DNA from: Eriocheir sinensis
Taxonomy: Eukaryota > Arthropoda > Malacostraca > Decapoda > Varunidae
Assembly: GCF_024679095.1 (NCBI RefSeq)
Contig: NC_066509.1
Span: 18,616,098-18,680,097, forward strand
DNA: 64,000 nt
Direction: 5' to 3'
Part shown: positions 44,998-57,640 of the stretch, piece after piece
How positions within the stretch are numbered: the first letter of the stretch is position 1
Layout: the number at the start of each line of letters is the position of its first letter
The notes under the pieces: generated by a model
What the model saw: the letters and a program-made list of their open reading frames with translations, nothing else
Database searches by the model: none
What the model was told of the DNA's origin: nothing
Program-made: the position numbers and the translations under genes

Positions 44998-47311
44998 TTG
45001 GACACCTGCACCTACCACATCCAACAAAACCCCGCCAGCCACCAAGACCTACCGGCCTGTTACGGACTCAGCCATCCGCGCGTTCGGCCAATGGATAACA
45101 CGCCACCGCTGGGTTGAAGTCCTTACAGTGGATGACGTACACCAAAAATGGAGCAACTACACCAGCACAATTACCGCAGCTTACCACCACTTCTTCCCGC
45201 TAAAATCAAGACGAGTGCACCCTTCAGACACCCCGTGGATTACACCCAGAATAAAACGTCTCATTGAACAGAGAAATGACGCCTTCCACACCAACCCTAC
45301 ACTCTACAAGCCCCTCCGCAACAAAGTTATCCGGGAAATCAAACGAGCCAAGGCCACATACTACCCCCAAAAGATCCACAGCCTTAAGCAAGCTAACATT
45401 GGGAAATGGTTCTAAAAATTAAGGCCTTGTGTGGACTCAACAACAACGTCCCCTCCATCCCGAGCGTATCTAACCTCCCGCCACCTGAAGTAGTCGAGGA
45501 CATTAATCTCCACTTCTCTGCCATCTGTCAGTCCCTCCCCGGCCTGGACCTGACCTCACTCTCAGCCTACCTGCCCGCCCCATCACCACTCCCCATGGTT
45601 GAGGCCTATGAGGTCGCCAGGTCACTAAGACAACTTAAAACAAAGCAGTCCACCACGCCCACTGACCTCCCCATCAAACTGTTCCAAGAGTTTGCCCCCG
45701 AGCTGGCCACTCCCTTCGCCTCTATATTTAACGCTTCCTTCCGTCAGAGCCAGTGTCCTGCTGATTGAAAAACAGCCTATGTGACACCGGATCCCAAAAC
45801 CACCACCCCTCAATCACTTTGTGACCTTAGGCCCATTTCCATCACCCCCATTCCCAGCCTCCTTCGTCTTCAAGTGGACATACACTCACTTTGTCACCCT
45901 CATAGACCCACAACAGTACGCCAATATTAAGTCAACCTCCACCACGCACTGTCTAATTCATCTCCTGGGCTTTACCTACATAAACCTTGAAAAACGCAAA
46001 ACATCGGTTTCTCATGCTTATATTGATTTCAGGAAGGATTTTTACCTAGTTCACCATACCACAGTCATCAACAAAGCAATAAACCTAGGGCTTCTCCCTA
46101 ACTTGGTCTCCTGGCTGGCTGATTTCCTGCACCAGCGTAAACAGGTGGTGAGATTTCAGGGAGTGCCTCCCCTCCTCTACACCTTACTTTGCGGGGTACC
46201 TCAGGGGTCCAAAATGGGCCCTTTGTGCTTCCTTATCCTAATTAATGACGCCCTGACCCACACACCCCACCGCTGGAAGTACGTGGACGACACCACAGTG
46301 GGAGTAACAGTTGACAACAGCAACCCAGATTATTCCCACCTCCAGGAAACACTACACAACCTACACACATGGACAACACAAAACATGGTCACCATCAACG
46401 ACACCAAAACTACACTCCTACACATCAACACCTCCTCTGCCCCTGTTGCCCCCCTGTGGTGTCCATCAACGACACTCCCCTCCGGGTAGTTACATCAGCA
46501 AAACTAATTTGAGTCACCCTGGACAACAAACTAACATGGAAGGATCACGTCTCCCAGCTCACCAGATCTTCCACCGATAAACTGTACCTGCTGAGGAGAC
46601 TAAAAACGCTGGGGCCCCTGAGTGTGCGCTGGCGAGTACTCCTCGTTCATCCTCCCCAAACTGACATACGCGTCCCCAGCGTGGTCTTCCTCCATCAACA
46701 TCACGCAGCGCCGCCAACTTGAACGCGTCCAGAAGCGAGCCTGCAAAATCATCCTGGGCCCTCACTACACCAGCTACCAGGACGCCCTCGACTCCCTCCA
46801 TCTCACCAGCCTACAACACCGTCACGAGACCCTACTACACCGGTTCGCAACCAAGCTTCTCAACCAGCCCAGACACAGACACATCCTCCCACCCGCAGTG
46901 AACCGCCCTCAGCAATCAGTGCGACACCACAACATTATTGCCCCGATACGGGCACGGACTGACCGCTATAAGAACAGCGCAGTGCCCGTGATGGTCAAAT
47001 ATATCAACAATGCAAATTAAGAGCAGCACAATTTGTATGTTTTGTAAATATTTTTCATTAGGACTTATTGTTGTTGTTATTATGATTATTATTATTATTA
47101 TGATTACTATTATTATCATTATTATTATCGTGATTATTATCGTGATTATTATTATTATCTTTACTATGATTATTGCTATTATTGTTATTTCTATTTTCCT
47201 TTTTATTTTCGATCATACTACTTTGTTCATTTGTCTCATTCATTTCATTTCATCTTCCATTGATGTATATTTTCAGCTCTAGGGCTGCCTGGTACTTCAT
47301 GAAATAAACCG

Positions 47312-47345
<34 letters not shown>
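44995..47345 (+). pseudogene. non-LTR element G, 5'-truncated, YVDD reverse transcriptase
   Basis: Begins in the EN-RT linker (AIRAFGQWITRH, DTPWITPRIKRLIEQRN, VIREIKRAKATYY), with a stop near 45413. Then LRQLKTKQSTTPTDLPIKL, a stop near 45766, RPISITPI, SHAYIDFRKDF, LCGVPQGSKMGP and the catalytic YVDDTTVG (near 46285). The C-terminus (LPKLTYASPAWSS, LERVQKRACKIILG) ends at 47018. The 3' end is AATAAACCG followed by (TTA)n at 47311-47345. An L2/Rex-like placement is likely. Three or more frame breaks. Confidence 0.8.
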
Positions 47346-47346
<1 letters not shown>

Positions 47347-47977
47347 ACACTAAAACACACACTAACACACAAACGTCCGCATGCCATTCGCTCTTATGTC
47401 TCATCATCATTTGTCCTTCCTTTTCATTTTTTTTTATTCTTTCTTTTCCCATTTTTTTACTATTCATTGTTTTTCCTTCTATTCTTTTCATTTCTTCCTT
47501 CCTCACCCTTTTCTTGTCACCCTTTACAGTAGTAACAAATGTACGGAAGTGGGGTAGCCTCAGAGGGGGGAATGGAAGTGGGGGATGGGGGGGTCAGCGG
47601 GGGGGCTACGGCAGAGGGGGTATCTTGACCCCTCCAACCCCCACCCCGCCCCTCTCTTTTACCTCTCCCCGCCACCCCTCGCGTACGGAAGCGGGCGGGT
47701 GACGGAAGAGGGGGTACTTGAAGGGTTAAGAGGTTAAGATAAGATCGTAGGCCTCGAATGACCACGAGATTATAATCACGGAAAAGGTTATAGACATTAG
47801 GTTAATGACCAGGCTGGAATATGAATTTACTCTCTAATGCAAGTCCGAAAATAAAATTTAAAAAATCGCCATTGAACGTAACACTCGATAAATTATTTAA
47901 GTTTTTGCTAGGTGTATTGTATCATTATCTTCTTATTTCTCATTTCTCAACTTGTTTCTTCTTATTTCTTTCTTCAA

Positions 47978-48100
<123 letters not shown>

Positions 48101-48203
48101 CCGGTTATTTGGTGCCATCTAACCCTAAACACTGCAGCACCAAGTCTTTTTTTTCTGATTTTGAATTAATTAATGTCTTATATCTCATTTCTTAACTTCT
48201 TTC

Positions 48204-48247
<44 letters not shown>

Positions 48248-48634
48248 TGTGTGTGTGTGTGCGCGCGTGTGTTACATAACCCGTTTATTATAGAGAAATC
48301 TGCGTCTAGCTAGAAATTTTGGGCAACTTTTTAGCCGAATATATGTTCGGAAGCGGAATTTAGTGAGGATTCTTATGTGTCTTCAAATTCCTCATACGTC
48401 TATTAGTTTCCGAGTTACACCGAGATAACTGTATTTTTTTTTCTCTCGTCAGAGTAGCCTAACAAATAAAAATCACTCAAAGCTCCTCATCTACGTTCAT
48501 TAGAAAGACTGCCATATGTTACTATCAAAAATATTATCCCAACAACTGATGCTCCCAAATTTAACGCACTTTCATCGAAAAAACGCAAGAACCTTATACC
48601 CTTGATGACACGAAATGCGTCACCGTGCGCGAGG

Positions 48635-49132
<498 letters not shown>

Positions 49133-49189
49133 TTGTTGGAGAGCCTCCCAGGTGAACGCGTATTCCAATGGTGAACTCCAGGAAAAAGG

Positions 49190-49515
49190 AACTCTTACAC
49201 GTTCTATACTCCCAACATAACGAACCCTATGGTTTAAGCTCTCAGCTACTTCTGATCTTACTCTCTTAAGCCTTTGCAGCTGCTTTCTTAAACCCTCGAA
49301 GTCCGCCTTCCTGAAGTCAGGTATTAAGCGTTGTTTCTGCTGACTCTATCCTCCCATTTAATATTAAATCTAATTTCCTTATGATCACTGTTACCTAATG
49401 AACCCCCAGTCTCAATGTTGCTTATTACGTCCTCTTTATTAGTTAACAACAAATCCAAAATATTTTCTTCCCTCGTTGGTGTTCTAATTAACTGCTTAAG
49501 GAAACTATCCTACGG
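49190..49515 (-). pseudogene. non-LTR endonuclease fragment H (C-like)
   Basis: On the minus strand: SFLKQLIRTPTREENILDL, TNKEDVISNIETGGSLG and SDHKEIRFNIKWE, which match the endonuclease C-terminus of C1, including the catalytic SDH. A frameshift follows near 49345, then [15 protein letters not shown]. Only this part of ORF2 is present. Confidence 0.8.
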
Positions 49516-49521
49516 CGGGAA

Positions 49522-49850
49522 ATGAAAAGAACCATACAGCATGAAAAACTGCATGGAAATTTGTGTGCCTGTGAGAACAAGACAACGCTTGCTGAGCACC
49601 CTTTGATGATCACAAGACTAAGATACCCACCTGCGGGATATACTGTGAAATTTATTAATCATGCTAAAGCATATGAGTCATCTTATTTAGCATTCTATGA
49701 CTTTGAGAGTATTCTCGTAAGGCCTTCTTCGAATGGGTGTAAAGAGACATCACTTTGCCATAGCGTATGCTTACATTACAGTGAATAGAAACGGAGAAAC
49801 ATTAGAAAGCGGATCCTATTGTGGAAGTAATGCTGTAAACCATTTTAGCT
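49522..49850 (+). pseudogene. family-B DNA polymerase fragment (Polinton-like)
   Basis: A ~89-residue frame (to 49788) that can be followed a little further in another frame. It holds HPLMITRLRYPPAGYTVKF, then AFYDFESILV. In Polinton-type protein-primed polymerases the 3'-5' exonuclease begins with a YADFES-like ExoI motif after a P..G..LKF..y element, which this resembles (recognition from memory, short match). Polymerase palm motifs are absent. Its position inside a TIR/6-bp-TSD segment supports the call. Confidence 0.5.
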
Positions 49851-50367
49851 GGACCCACACTGTTTTGTATATAGAACGAACTTACATTAGCTGAACTCAC
49901 ACTGTTTTGTATATAGAACGAACTTACATTAGCTGAACTCACACTGTTTTGTATATAGAACGAACTTACATTAGCTGAACTCACACTGTTTTGTATATAG
50001 AACGAACCTACATTAGCTGAACCCACACTGTTTTGTATATAGAACGAACTTACATTAGCTGAACTCACAGTTTTGTATATAGAACGAACTTACATTAGCT
50101 GAACTCACACTGTTTTGTATATACAACGAACTTACATTAGCTGAACTCACACTGTTTTGTATATAGAACGAACTTACATTAGCTGAACTCACACTGTTTT
50201 GTATATACAACGAACTTACATTAGCTGAACTCACACTGTTTTGTATATAGAACGAACTTACATTAGCTGAACTCACACTGTTTTGTATATAGAACGAACT
50301 TACATTAGCTGGACTCACACTGTTTTGTATATAGAACGAACTTACATTAGCTAAACTCACACTGTTT
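49846..50367. repeat. 42-bp minisatellite, about 12 units
   Basis: Units contain CACACTGTTTTGTATATAGA and ACGAACTTACATTAGCTGAA with rare changes and one 3-bp deletion (near 50067). On the minus strand it is open as 14-codon repeats; each unit carries ATGTAAGTTCG, a donor-like GTAAGT. Confidence 0.95.
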
Positions 50368-50639
50368 GAGGGGGGGGGGGTCCATATAACCCCTGTTCCG
50401 TAACCCCCCCGCTGACCACCCCAACCCCCACTTCCAGTACCCCCCGCTGAGGCTACCCCCACTTCCGTACATTTGTTACTACTCTTTACTACTCATCCTA
50501 TTTCCTTCACCCTTTTCCACTCACACTCTCCTCTTCCCCTCCTCTCCCCCTCCTCTTCCCTCACCCTTCTCCATCACTCTCCTCCCTTTATCTTTCAATT
50601 ACTAGGCGAGAAAGGAGTGTGTCAGTCGGCAGGTGTGTG

Positions 50640-50690
50640 TGATCCAGGTGTGCGGAGGGGGAGGGGGAGGTGGTGGTGGTGGTGGTGGTA
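50640..50690. repeat. GGA/GGT microsatellite
   Basis: A GGGGGA-rich run followed by nine GGT units. Confidence 0.85.
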
Positions 50691-50884
50691 GATTGAGAGT
50701 AGGGGTTTGAAGGTAGCAGAAGTGATAGTTAAGATAGTTATGCAAGTAGTAGGTGTAGCAGTAGTAATTGTAGTTATAAGAGTTGTTAGTCATTATTCAC
50801 ACAGTCCACGCTTTTTCTCTTTTCTTTCCCTTTCTTTCCTTTTCACTTTCTTGCATCATCCCTTCCCCTTTTTATTCGGATTAT

Positions 50885-52135
50885 ACTCCTCCCCCTCTTC
50901 TTCACCCTTCCCCTTCCTCCTCTCCTCTCCCCTCTTCCTCACCCTTCCCCTTCCTCCTCTCCTCCCCCCTCTTCTTCACCCTTCCCCTTCCTCCTCTCCT
51001 CTCCCCTCTTCCTCACCCTTCCCTTCCTCCTCTCCTCCCCTCTTCTTCACCCTTCCCCTTCCTCTCCTTCCCCCTCTTCTTCACCCTTCCCCTTCCTCCT
51101 CTCCTACCCCCTCTTCCTCACCCTTCCCCTTCCTTCTCTCCTCCCCCCTCTTCTTCACCCTTCCCCTTCCTCCTCTCCTCCCCCCTCTTCTTCACCCTTC
51201 CCCTTCCTCCTCTCCTCTCCTCTCTTCCTCACCCTTCCCCTTCCTCCTCTCCTCCCACTGCTTCACCCTTCCCTTCCTCCTCTCCTCCCCTCTTCTTCAC
51301 CCTTCCTCCTCTCCTCTCCCCTCTTCCTCACCCTTCCCCTTCCTCCTCTCCTTCCCCCTCTTCTTCACCCTTCCCCTTCCTCCTCTCCTCCCCCCTCTTC
51401 TTCACCCCTCCCCTTCCTCCCTCTCTCCCCTCTTCCTCACCTTTCCCTTCCTTCCTCCTCCTCTCCCCTCTTCCTCACCCTTCCCCTTCCTCCTCTCCTC
51501 CCCCCTCTTCTTCACCCTTCCCCTCCCTCCTCTCCTCCCCCCTCTTCTTCACCCTTTCCCTTCCTCCTCTCCTCCCCCCTCTTCCTCACCAGTCCCCTTC
51601 CTCCTCTCCTCCCCCCTCTTCTTCACCCTTCCCCTTCCTCCTCTCCTTCCCCTCTTCTTCACCCTTCCCTTCCTCCTTTCCTACCCCTCTTCCTCACCCT
51701 TCCCTTCCTTCTCTCCTCCCCTCTTCGTCACCCATCCCCTTCCTCCTCTCCTCCCCCCTCTTCCTCACCCCTCCCCTTCCTCCTCTCCTCCCGCCTCTTC
51801 TTCACCCTTCCCCTTCCTCCTCTCCTCCCCCCTCTTCCTCACCTTTCCCCTTCCTCCTCTCCTCCCTCCCTCTTCCTCACCCTTCCCCTTCTTCCTTTCC
51901 TGCCCCTCTTCCTCACCTTTCCCCTTCCTCCTCTCCTCACCCCTCCCCTTCCTCCTATCCTCCCCCCTTCTTCCTCACCCTTCCCCTTCCTCCTTTCTCA
52001 CCCCCTCTTCCTCTCCCTTCCCCTTCCTCCTCTCCTCCCCTCTCTTCCTCACCCTTCCCTTCCTCCTCTCCCCCCTCCTCTTCCTCCCCATCCCTTCCTC
52101 CTCTCCTCCCCCCTCTTCCTCTCCCTTCCCGTGAC
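50885..52135. repeat. ~35-bp pyrimidine minisatellite
   Basis: Roughly 35 units of CTTCACCCTTCCCCTTCCTC plus CTCTCCTCCCC, almost pure C/T on the + strand for 1.25 kb. Long Ser/Pro/Phe frames here are artefacts. Confidence 0.93.
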
Positions 52136-53107
52136 CTCCTCAAGGGGACGGACGTTGACCTCGCTGCTGGACGGCATCAAACCATAACCTTGCTTTTCAC
52201 CTCGTCTGGTGAAACGACACTTGTTATTTTGTGTGTAAATCGACTCCGTGTGTAAATCGACTCCGTGTGCTACATTTTAACGTCACAACTTTTGAAATCC
52301 GTTCATCCACTTTTTTAATTAATCGTTTCTTAAATAGGCCCGTACGTCTTCTCAGAAATCGAACGACTAACTGTGCTTGTTTACTTGTCTTATTTAGCAC
52401 CACTCAACCTAATTAATTAACGTCTAACTCAGTGCTCTGACGCGTCTAACTAGTGTTTGAAGTGTTGCGAGGATTACCTTACAGTGAGAGGACTTCCCTG
52501 CTGCAGCCACGAGCGGTTAAGTTATATATCGACTTTTTTGTGTTTCCTGTCTTTCCTCAGTAGGATTACAACTATACGACCTAACACAGCACCGAGTGAA
52601 AGACAGTGAGCTTCTTGTGTCTTACTAACGTAGAAAATCTGTCACTAACGTAGAAGTACAAAGCTTGACCCGTATACCAGCACACCTGTTTTGAAAAGGA
52701 GGAAAAGTTTAATCCCACAGAGAATATTAATCCCAAAGGGAAAACACGTGTGGGCCCTCATAGACGCCACACCTCAAACTCTCCCGCGTGACTCGACCGA
52801 TTTAAAGCCAACTCCTTCCAGGTGTTCACCAAAACACACGCGGATACAAATTCATCTTAACTGTAAAGCTCACCGTTATATCGTATTGCAACAGTAAATA
52901 AAATAGAAAAGTAATCATGCCATCCAACTATTTCAATTTCTGTAATTGTTCAAAGAAATATGTTGCAATTCACTACCAAACCAGCGACTCGATGTGTAGG
53001 TACTGTGTCTTAGACTTACGTATTCAGGCACTACAAGCATCCAACGAGGATCTACAACGCTCAATTCTTTACTTTTGGACATCTTGTCTTAATTCCCACA
53101 ACTCCCA

Positions 53108-53110
<3 letters not shown>

Positions 53111-53138
<28 letters not shown>

Positions 53139-53194
53139 CTTCTTCTTCTTCTTCTTCTTCTTCTTCTTCTTCTTCTTCTTCTTCTTCTTCTTCG
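53111..53194. repeat. (CTT)n microsatellite in ORF1 linker
   Basis: About 28 CTT units in frame, encoding poly-Leu within A2 ORF1. Confidence 0.95.
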
Positions 53195-53600
53195 TCTCCG
53201 AAATTCTGACCCGATCACATACCTCCTCCTCCTCCTCAGCCCCTCCATTTCTCAACCCGCACCCGCCTCCTCCCTTCCCTCCTCCACCTCATCACCACAG
53301 GCCGCCAACACCCCCCCTTCTTCATCCTTCACCACCAGCACCGCCATCACCCCGCCCCTCCCCACCCATCCCACCATCACCACCACGACCTACTCTTCCT
53401 CCTCCTTCCTCTTCCTCACTCTTCTCTTCCGCCCTTCCTCCTCCTCCACCTCTGCCCCTCCTCCACATCATCAACATCCTCCTCCTCTACTCCCTCCCAG
53501 CCAACCCCTTCCGCCTCTTCCTCCTCCTCCGCCTCTGCTGCCTCCTCACATTTCTTCTCCCCCCTCCTCTGTTGGTGGTAGCGAGTGTTCTAAGTGCTAA

Positions 53601-53925
53601 TCGGTTCACGGATAGAGAAAGTCATATCCGCCAGGGTTACGTTATTGGACAAAAATCACAAAGGTCATTGTTGTGAAGTGTGGGTAACATTTAAGTGTTG
53701 ATGTATGTATAACAATGTGTACGAATGGACGACAAGAGGACATGGACGGACAGTAGAAGATAAACAAGTAACAAAAGATAACAATTAGACGCACAAGAAA
53801 CAGCGAGACAGGAGCACGAACGAAAACATTAACATAAAGTAAAAATGAACATAGAGTCTATGCTGCAATGCCCCATTTTCTTATTGTCACTGAGGGGAAG
53901 GAACACGAAATTTGAGCGGTGACTG
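53601..53925. other. ~320-bp non-coding interruption in A2 ORF1 linker
   Basis: AT-rich, non-repetitive and full of stops, with Pro/Ser linker code on both sides. Probably an insertion of an unknown short element; I see no convincing TIR or TSD. Confidence 0.4.
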
Positions 53926-54742
53926 CTACACCTCCACATCCTCAACATCCTCCTCCTCTACTCCTCCCCAGTCAACCCCTTCCGCCCCTTCCTCCACATC
54001 CTCAACATCCTCCTCCTCTACTCCCCTGCAGTCAACCCCTTCCGCCTCTTCCTCATCTTCCCTTGGCTCCCCCTTGTCCCTCTCCTCTACCAGCCCTCCT
54101 AACGCCTCCACGTCCAGTCGCCAACACACTCCCACTCTTCACTACTCATCCATTAGACGCCACAAGACCATTCTTCCTACTGTGGTCTGTGTAGATCAGA
54201 CACAGTTTCGGGGCACAGACAAGCTAAAAACATCTGTTAGACTTGTAGGGGACGCGCTGGTTAAGGTCAATTAACGGAATTCTGCGGCAGGAATACAGAG
54301 ACGCAGGGGGCGTTATTGTATTCAGGAGCCAAATTGGACGACATTACTTCAGCTGTCGATGCTGTCACGGAACTCGCGAAGGAAGACACAGTTTATTTGA
54401 TTCACGCGGAGACGAATGACGTTCAGTCTACTCAAACGCAGGCCCTACTATCAAAATACCGTCAGGTCATTCGGCGTTACAAGACCAAGTCCCCTCACGT
54501 CATTGTCTCTGGAATTCTACCCAGAATCAGCGCTTACGCCGGCTTCAACAGCAAAATGAGCAACATCAATACTAGTCTGAAGGAAATTTGTGACGACGAA
54601 GGCGTGGCGTTTACAAATGCCTGGCACCACTTCTCTGAGCGCCCAGACTTGTTTTGGAATGATGGACTACACCTGAATGACGTTGGGTCGGCGTGTTTAG
54701 GAGACTTCTGGAGGCAGTGAAAAGCTTTTCGAAAAGCCTTTC

Positions 54743-54749
54743 AAAAAAC
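54743..54749 (+). promoter_or_regulatory. candidate -1 ribosomal frameshift site A_AAA_AAC (A2)
   Basis: In the esterase frame (after allowing for the one-base loss near 54702) codons read TCA AAA AAC, the slippage phase. The -1 frame runs directly into ISIMYTNARS of the endonuclease with no earlier ATG. A CAAAGG/CCTTTG hairpin with a 3-base loop lies at 54767-54781. Confidence 0.55.
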
Positions 54750-57640
54750 GGCGGGCGAGGACTGGGCAAAGGCAGCCTTTGATCAACCAACCCGTAGCGT
54801 CAGTGCGACTCACAAGAAACTGTGTAACTAACCACGCCTCCGACAAGCGAACTGGTACAGCTCGTCACGGCCACATTTCTATCATGTACACAAATGCACG
54901 TAGTTTAATACCCAAAAAGGACGAAATTAGGGCGTATATTGCAACAGATAAACCAAATGTGGTAGCCATCACAGAGACTTGGGCCAACTCTACTCATCTA
55001 GAATCCGAACTGTCATTCCCTGGGTACGAAAACTTCCACTAAAGTCGTAAGCACAAGAAAGGAGGAGTAGTTTGCTACGTAAAAAGTACACTCCCTGCCA
55101 TAAAAATAGACAAACAGGACGCAGAGAAATACGATTCTGTCTATGTGGAAATAACCGCAAATAACAAGAAACTAACACTTGCAATCGTATACAGGCCTCC
55201 GCAACAACAGGCAGCCGATGACACTGCCCTCTACGAAGAGATTCACTCTCTAACACAAAGCAAGGAAGCAATTATAATTGGGGACTATAATTGCCCTAAC
55301 ATTGACTGGGGACTGATGACTGGAGATCAAGAGGGTAACAGGCTTTTAGAAATGGTGGAGGATTCGTTCCTCACTCAAGTTGTAACTCAACCAACAAGAG
55401 AAAACAATCTGCTGGATCTGGTATTAGTAAGCGACCCCGACCTCATTCGCGACTGTACAGTTGGTGAGAAACTTAATAAGTGCGATCACCACTTACTCCG
55501 TTTTAATATCAACATATGTCACAAACTCGTAGATAATCCGTCAGTGATACCAGATTACAAAAAAAGAAATTTCAACTTAGCCCGTGCGCTGCTTCCCCCT
55601 ACGACCTGGGACCAACTTGGCATCACCGACAATACAATCGACAACGCGTGGAACGTCTTCAAAGATAAACTGTTGCAAGTAGAGAAGGCTGGTGCCTACG
55701 AAATCAGACGAGTAAATGGGGCCGTAGATCCACCGTGGATGACCAGAGAAATAAAAAGGGCAGTAAACCTAAAAAAGAAGAATTATAATTTGATGAAAGA
55801 GAATGCTACGGCCGAAGCCAGCACACAGTACCACAACAGCCTCAGAGCTTGTCGCAGCCTTATTCAGGTAGCAAACGCAACTATGAAAACAAATAGCGCG
55901 CGAAATCAAAACTAACTCCAAGAAATTCTTCACGTACATAAGATCGAAAAAGAAAGTAAAATCCAATATTGGTCCCCTGACAGACGACACTGGATCTGTA
56001 ACTCAGGACAGTAAACAGATGGCCAGAATCCTCAACAGTAACTTCGTCTCCGTATTCACAGTCGAGGACATCGAAACCATTCCCGAGGGTCCTGACCCGC
56101 CGAGTGAGATCACGCCGCTGGAAATTGACTCAATATGCGACCAAGAAGTAAAAAAGTACTTGGACAAAATCGACACGAACAAGTCAACGGGACCCGACGG
56201 TTTGTCCCCGCGGTTATTAAAAGAGCTTAAACAACAAATACCTCAAAACATTCACCAACATATTCAACCGGTCAGTTCAACTAAACAAAGTCCCGGATGA
56301 CTGGAAGATGGCGAACGTAACACCGATTTTCAAAAAAGTAGACAAAAGCGTTGCATTAAACTACATGCCCATAAGTCTGACATCAGTGGCAGGAAAAATA
56401 CTCGAAAAGATTATTAGAGATAAACTTGTTAAGTTTCTAGAAAACAATAATATAATCTTCGACACCCAGCATGGCTTCAGAAACAAGCGTTCCTGCCTAA
56501 CGAATTTATTAGACTTCTTCCAAGGTATATATAAGAACTGGGATGCCCACATCCCCAGTGATGTTATTTACCTGGACTTTCAGAAAGCCTTCGACAAGGT
56601 ACCGCACGAGCGACTCGTTAAGAAACTGCACTCGGCGGGCATCGGAGCCAATCTGATCGCGTGGATAAGAGATTGGCTCACCGTCGGAAAACAACGAGTA
56701 CTACTCAACGGACAGCCTTCCGATTGGCTTCAAGTCACTAGTGGAGTGCCTCAAGGGTCAGTGCTGGGACCCATCCTCTTTATCATATAATTATATCAAT
56801 GACCTAGAATCAGGACTGAAATCCACAATATCGAAATTTGCAGATGACACCAAGGTGGGTGGAGATGCCCTCACAAAAACCGACTGCGAAATCATTCAGA
56901 AAGACCTCAATCACATTATCGAATGGTCGGAAAAATGGCAAATGTCTTTTAATGTTGACAAATGCAAAGTCATGCACATTGGGTCCCTAAATAGTAACCA
57001 CACATACATCATGAATGGGAAACCTCTGCAAGCGATGCAGGAGGAAAAGGATCTTGGAGTCATTATCAGCAGTGACCTGAAACACGCGAATCACTGTAAA
57101 AAAGCATACAATAAGGCCAACATTATGCTCGGGTTCATAGCGAGGAACTTCGAGTGTAAAACACCAGACGTGATGCTATCCTTGTATAATTCCATGGTAA
57201 GACCGCACCTCGAGTATGCAGTGCAGTTCTGGTCTCCCAATTACAGAAAGGACATTGCTCTACTGGAAAGGATTCAACGACGCGCCACAAAGATGATTCC
57301 AACCTTCAGGGCTCAACCGTACGAGGAACGATTCAAGGGACTCAATCTCTTTACATTGGAGAAAAGACGCCTACGAGAGGATATGATTCAAGTCTTCAAG
57401 TATCTAAAAAAGTTCAATAACGTCGATTACTCCAAATTCTTTGAACTGCAAACCAACTCAAGAACTAGAAATAAGGGTTTACCCATTCAGTCGAGTCGAT
57501 GTAACACAGACATTGGAAGGAGTTTCTTTTCAAACAGAGTCATCCGCCACTGGAACAATCTTCCCTCAGAAGTAGTAAATGCGAATACCATCAACTCCTT
57601 CAAATATAGAATCGACCGTCATTTCTTGCGTCGGGAGTAA
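54743..57640 (+). pseudogene. A2 ORF2: endonuclease and reverse transcriptase
   Basis: EN: YTNARSLIPKKDE, AITETWA, a TAA at 55040, then YRPPQQQ, GDYN and CDHHLLRF. A frame change near 55868 precedes the linker (KKFFTYIRSKKK on another frame, DTNKSTGPDGLSPRLL), and another lies near 56240. RT: ANVTPIFKK, ISLTSVAGK, QHGFRNKRS, DFQKAFDKVPH, TSGVPQGSVLGP, a frameshift at 56788, then SKFADDTKVGG (catalytic, near 56835) and an open C-terminus to TAA 57640 (LERIQRRATKMIP, FFSNRVIRHWNNLP). It is the best-preserved RT thumb region of the A family here. Confidence 0.87.

Larger units (their letters stand above)
52917..54782 (+). pseudogene. A2 ORF1: zinc motif, Leu/Ser/Pro linker, SGNH esterase
   Basis: Starts MPSN, then two Cys pairs (CNC, CRYC) and a helical stretch (RIQALQASNEDLQRSI). 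The linker is a run of ~28 Leu from (CTT)n, followed by Pro/Ser-rich sequence to a TAA at 53600. After ~320 bp the linker resumes (SSTSSSSTPPQ repeats, 63-bp units) and reaches the esterase: RLVGDALV (nucleophile Ser replaced by Ala, near 54250), YSGAKLDDI, HAETNDV and DGLHLNDVG. A further gap near 54275 and a one-base loss near 54702 disrupt the frame. The frame that would follow ends at TGA 54780-54782, after an A_AAA_AAC heptamer. Confidence 0.78.

Noticed and set aside
47010..47282. Ile/Met-rich frames around 47.0-47.3 kb
   Set aside because: ATT/TTA-rich 3' region of element G, with composition-driven frames on both strands.
48107..48140. Telomere-like CTAACCCTAAAC
   Set aside because: Only about one and a half units, so not an interstitial telomeric array.
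49802..50462. Minus-strand 14-residue repeat protein
   Set aside because: Open only because the 42-bp unit is divisible by three. No start context, signal or homology recognised.
50707..52255. Two overlapping ~480-codon Ser/Pro/Phe frames
   Set aside because: Artefacts of the ~35-bp pyrimidine minisatellite; all frames stay open because C/T-only DNA cannot encode stops.
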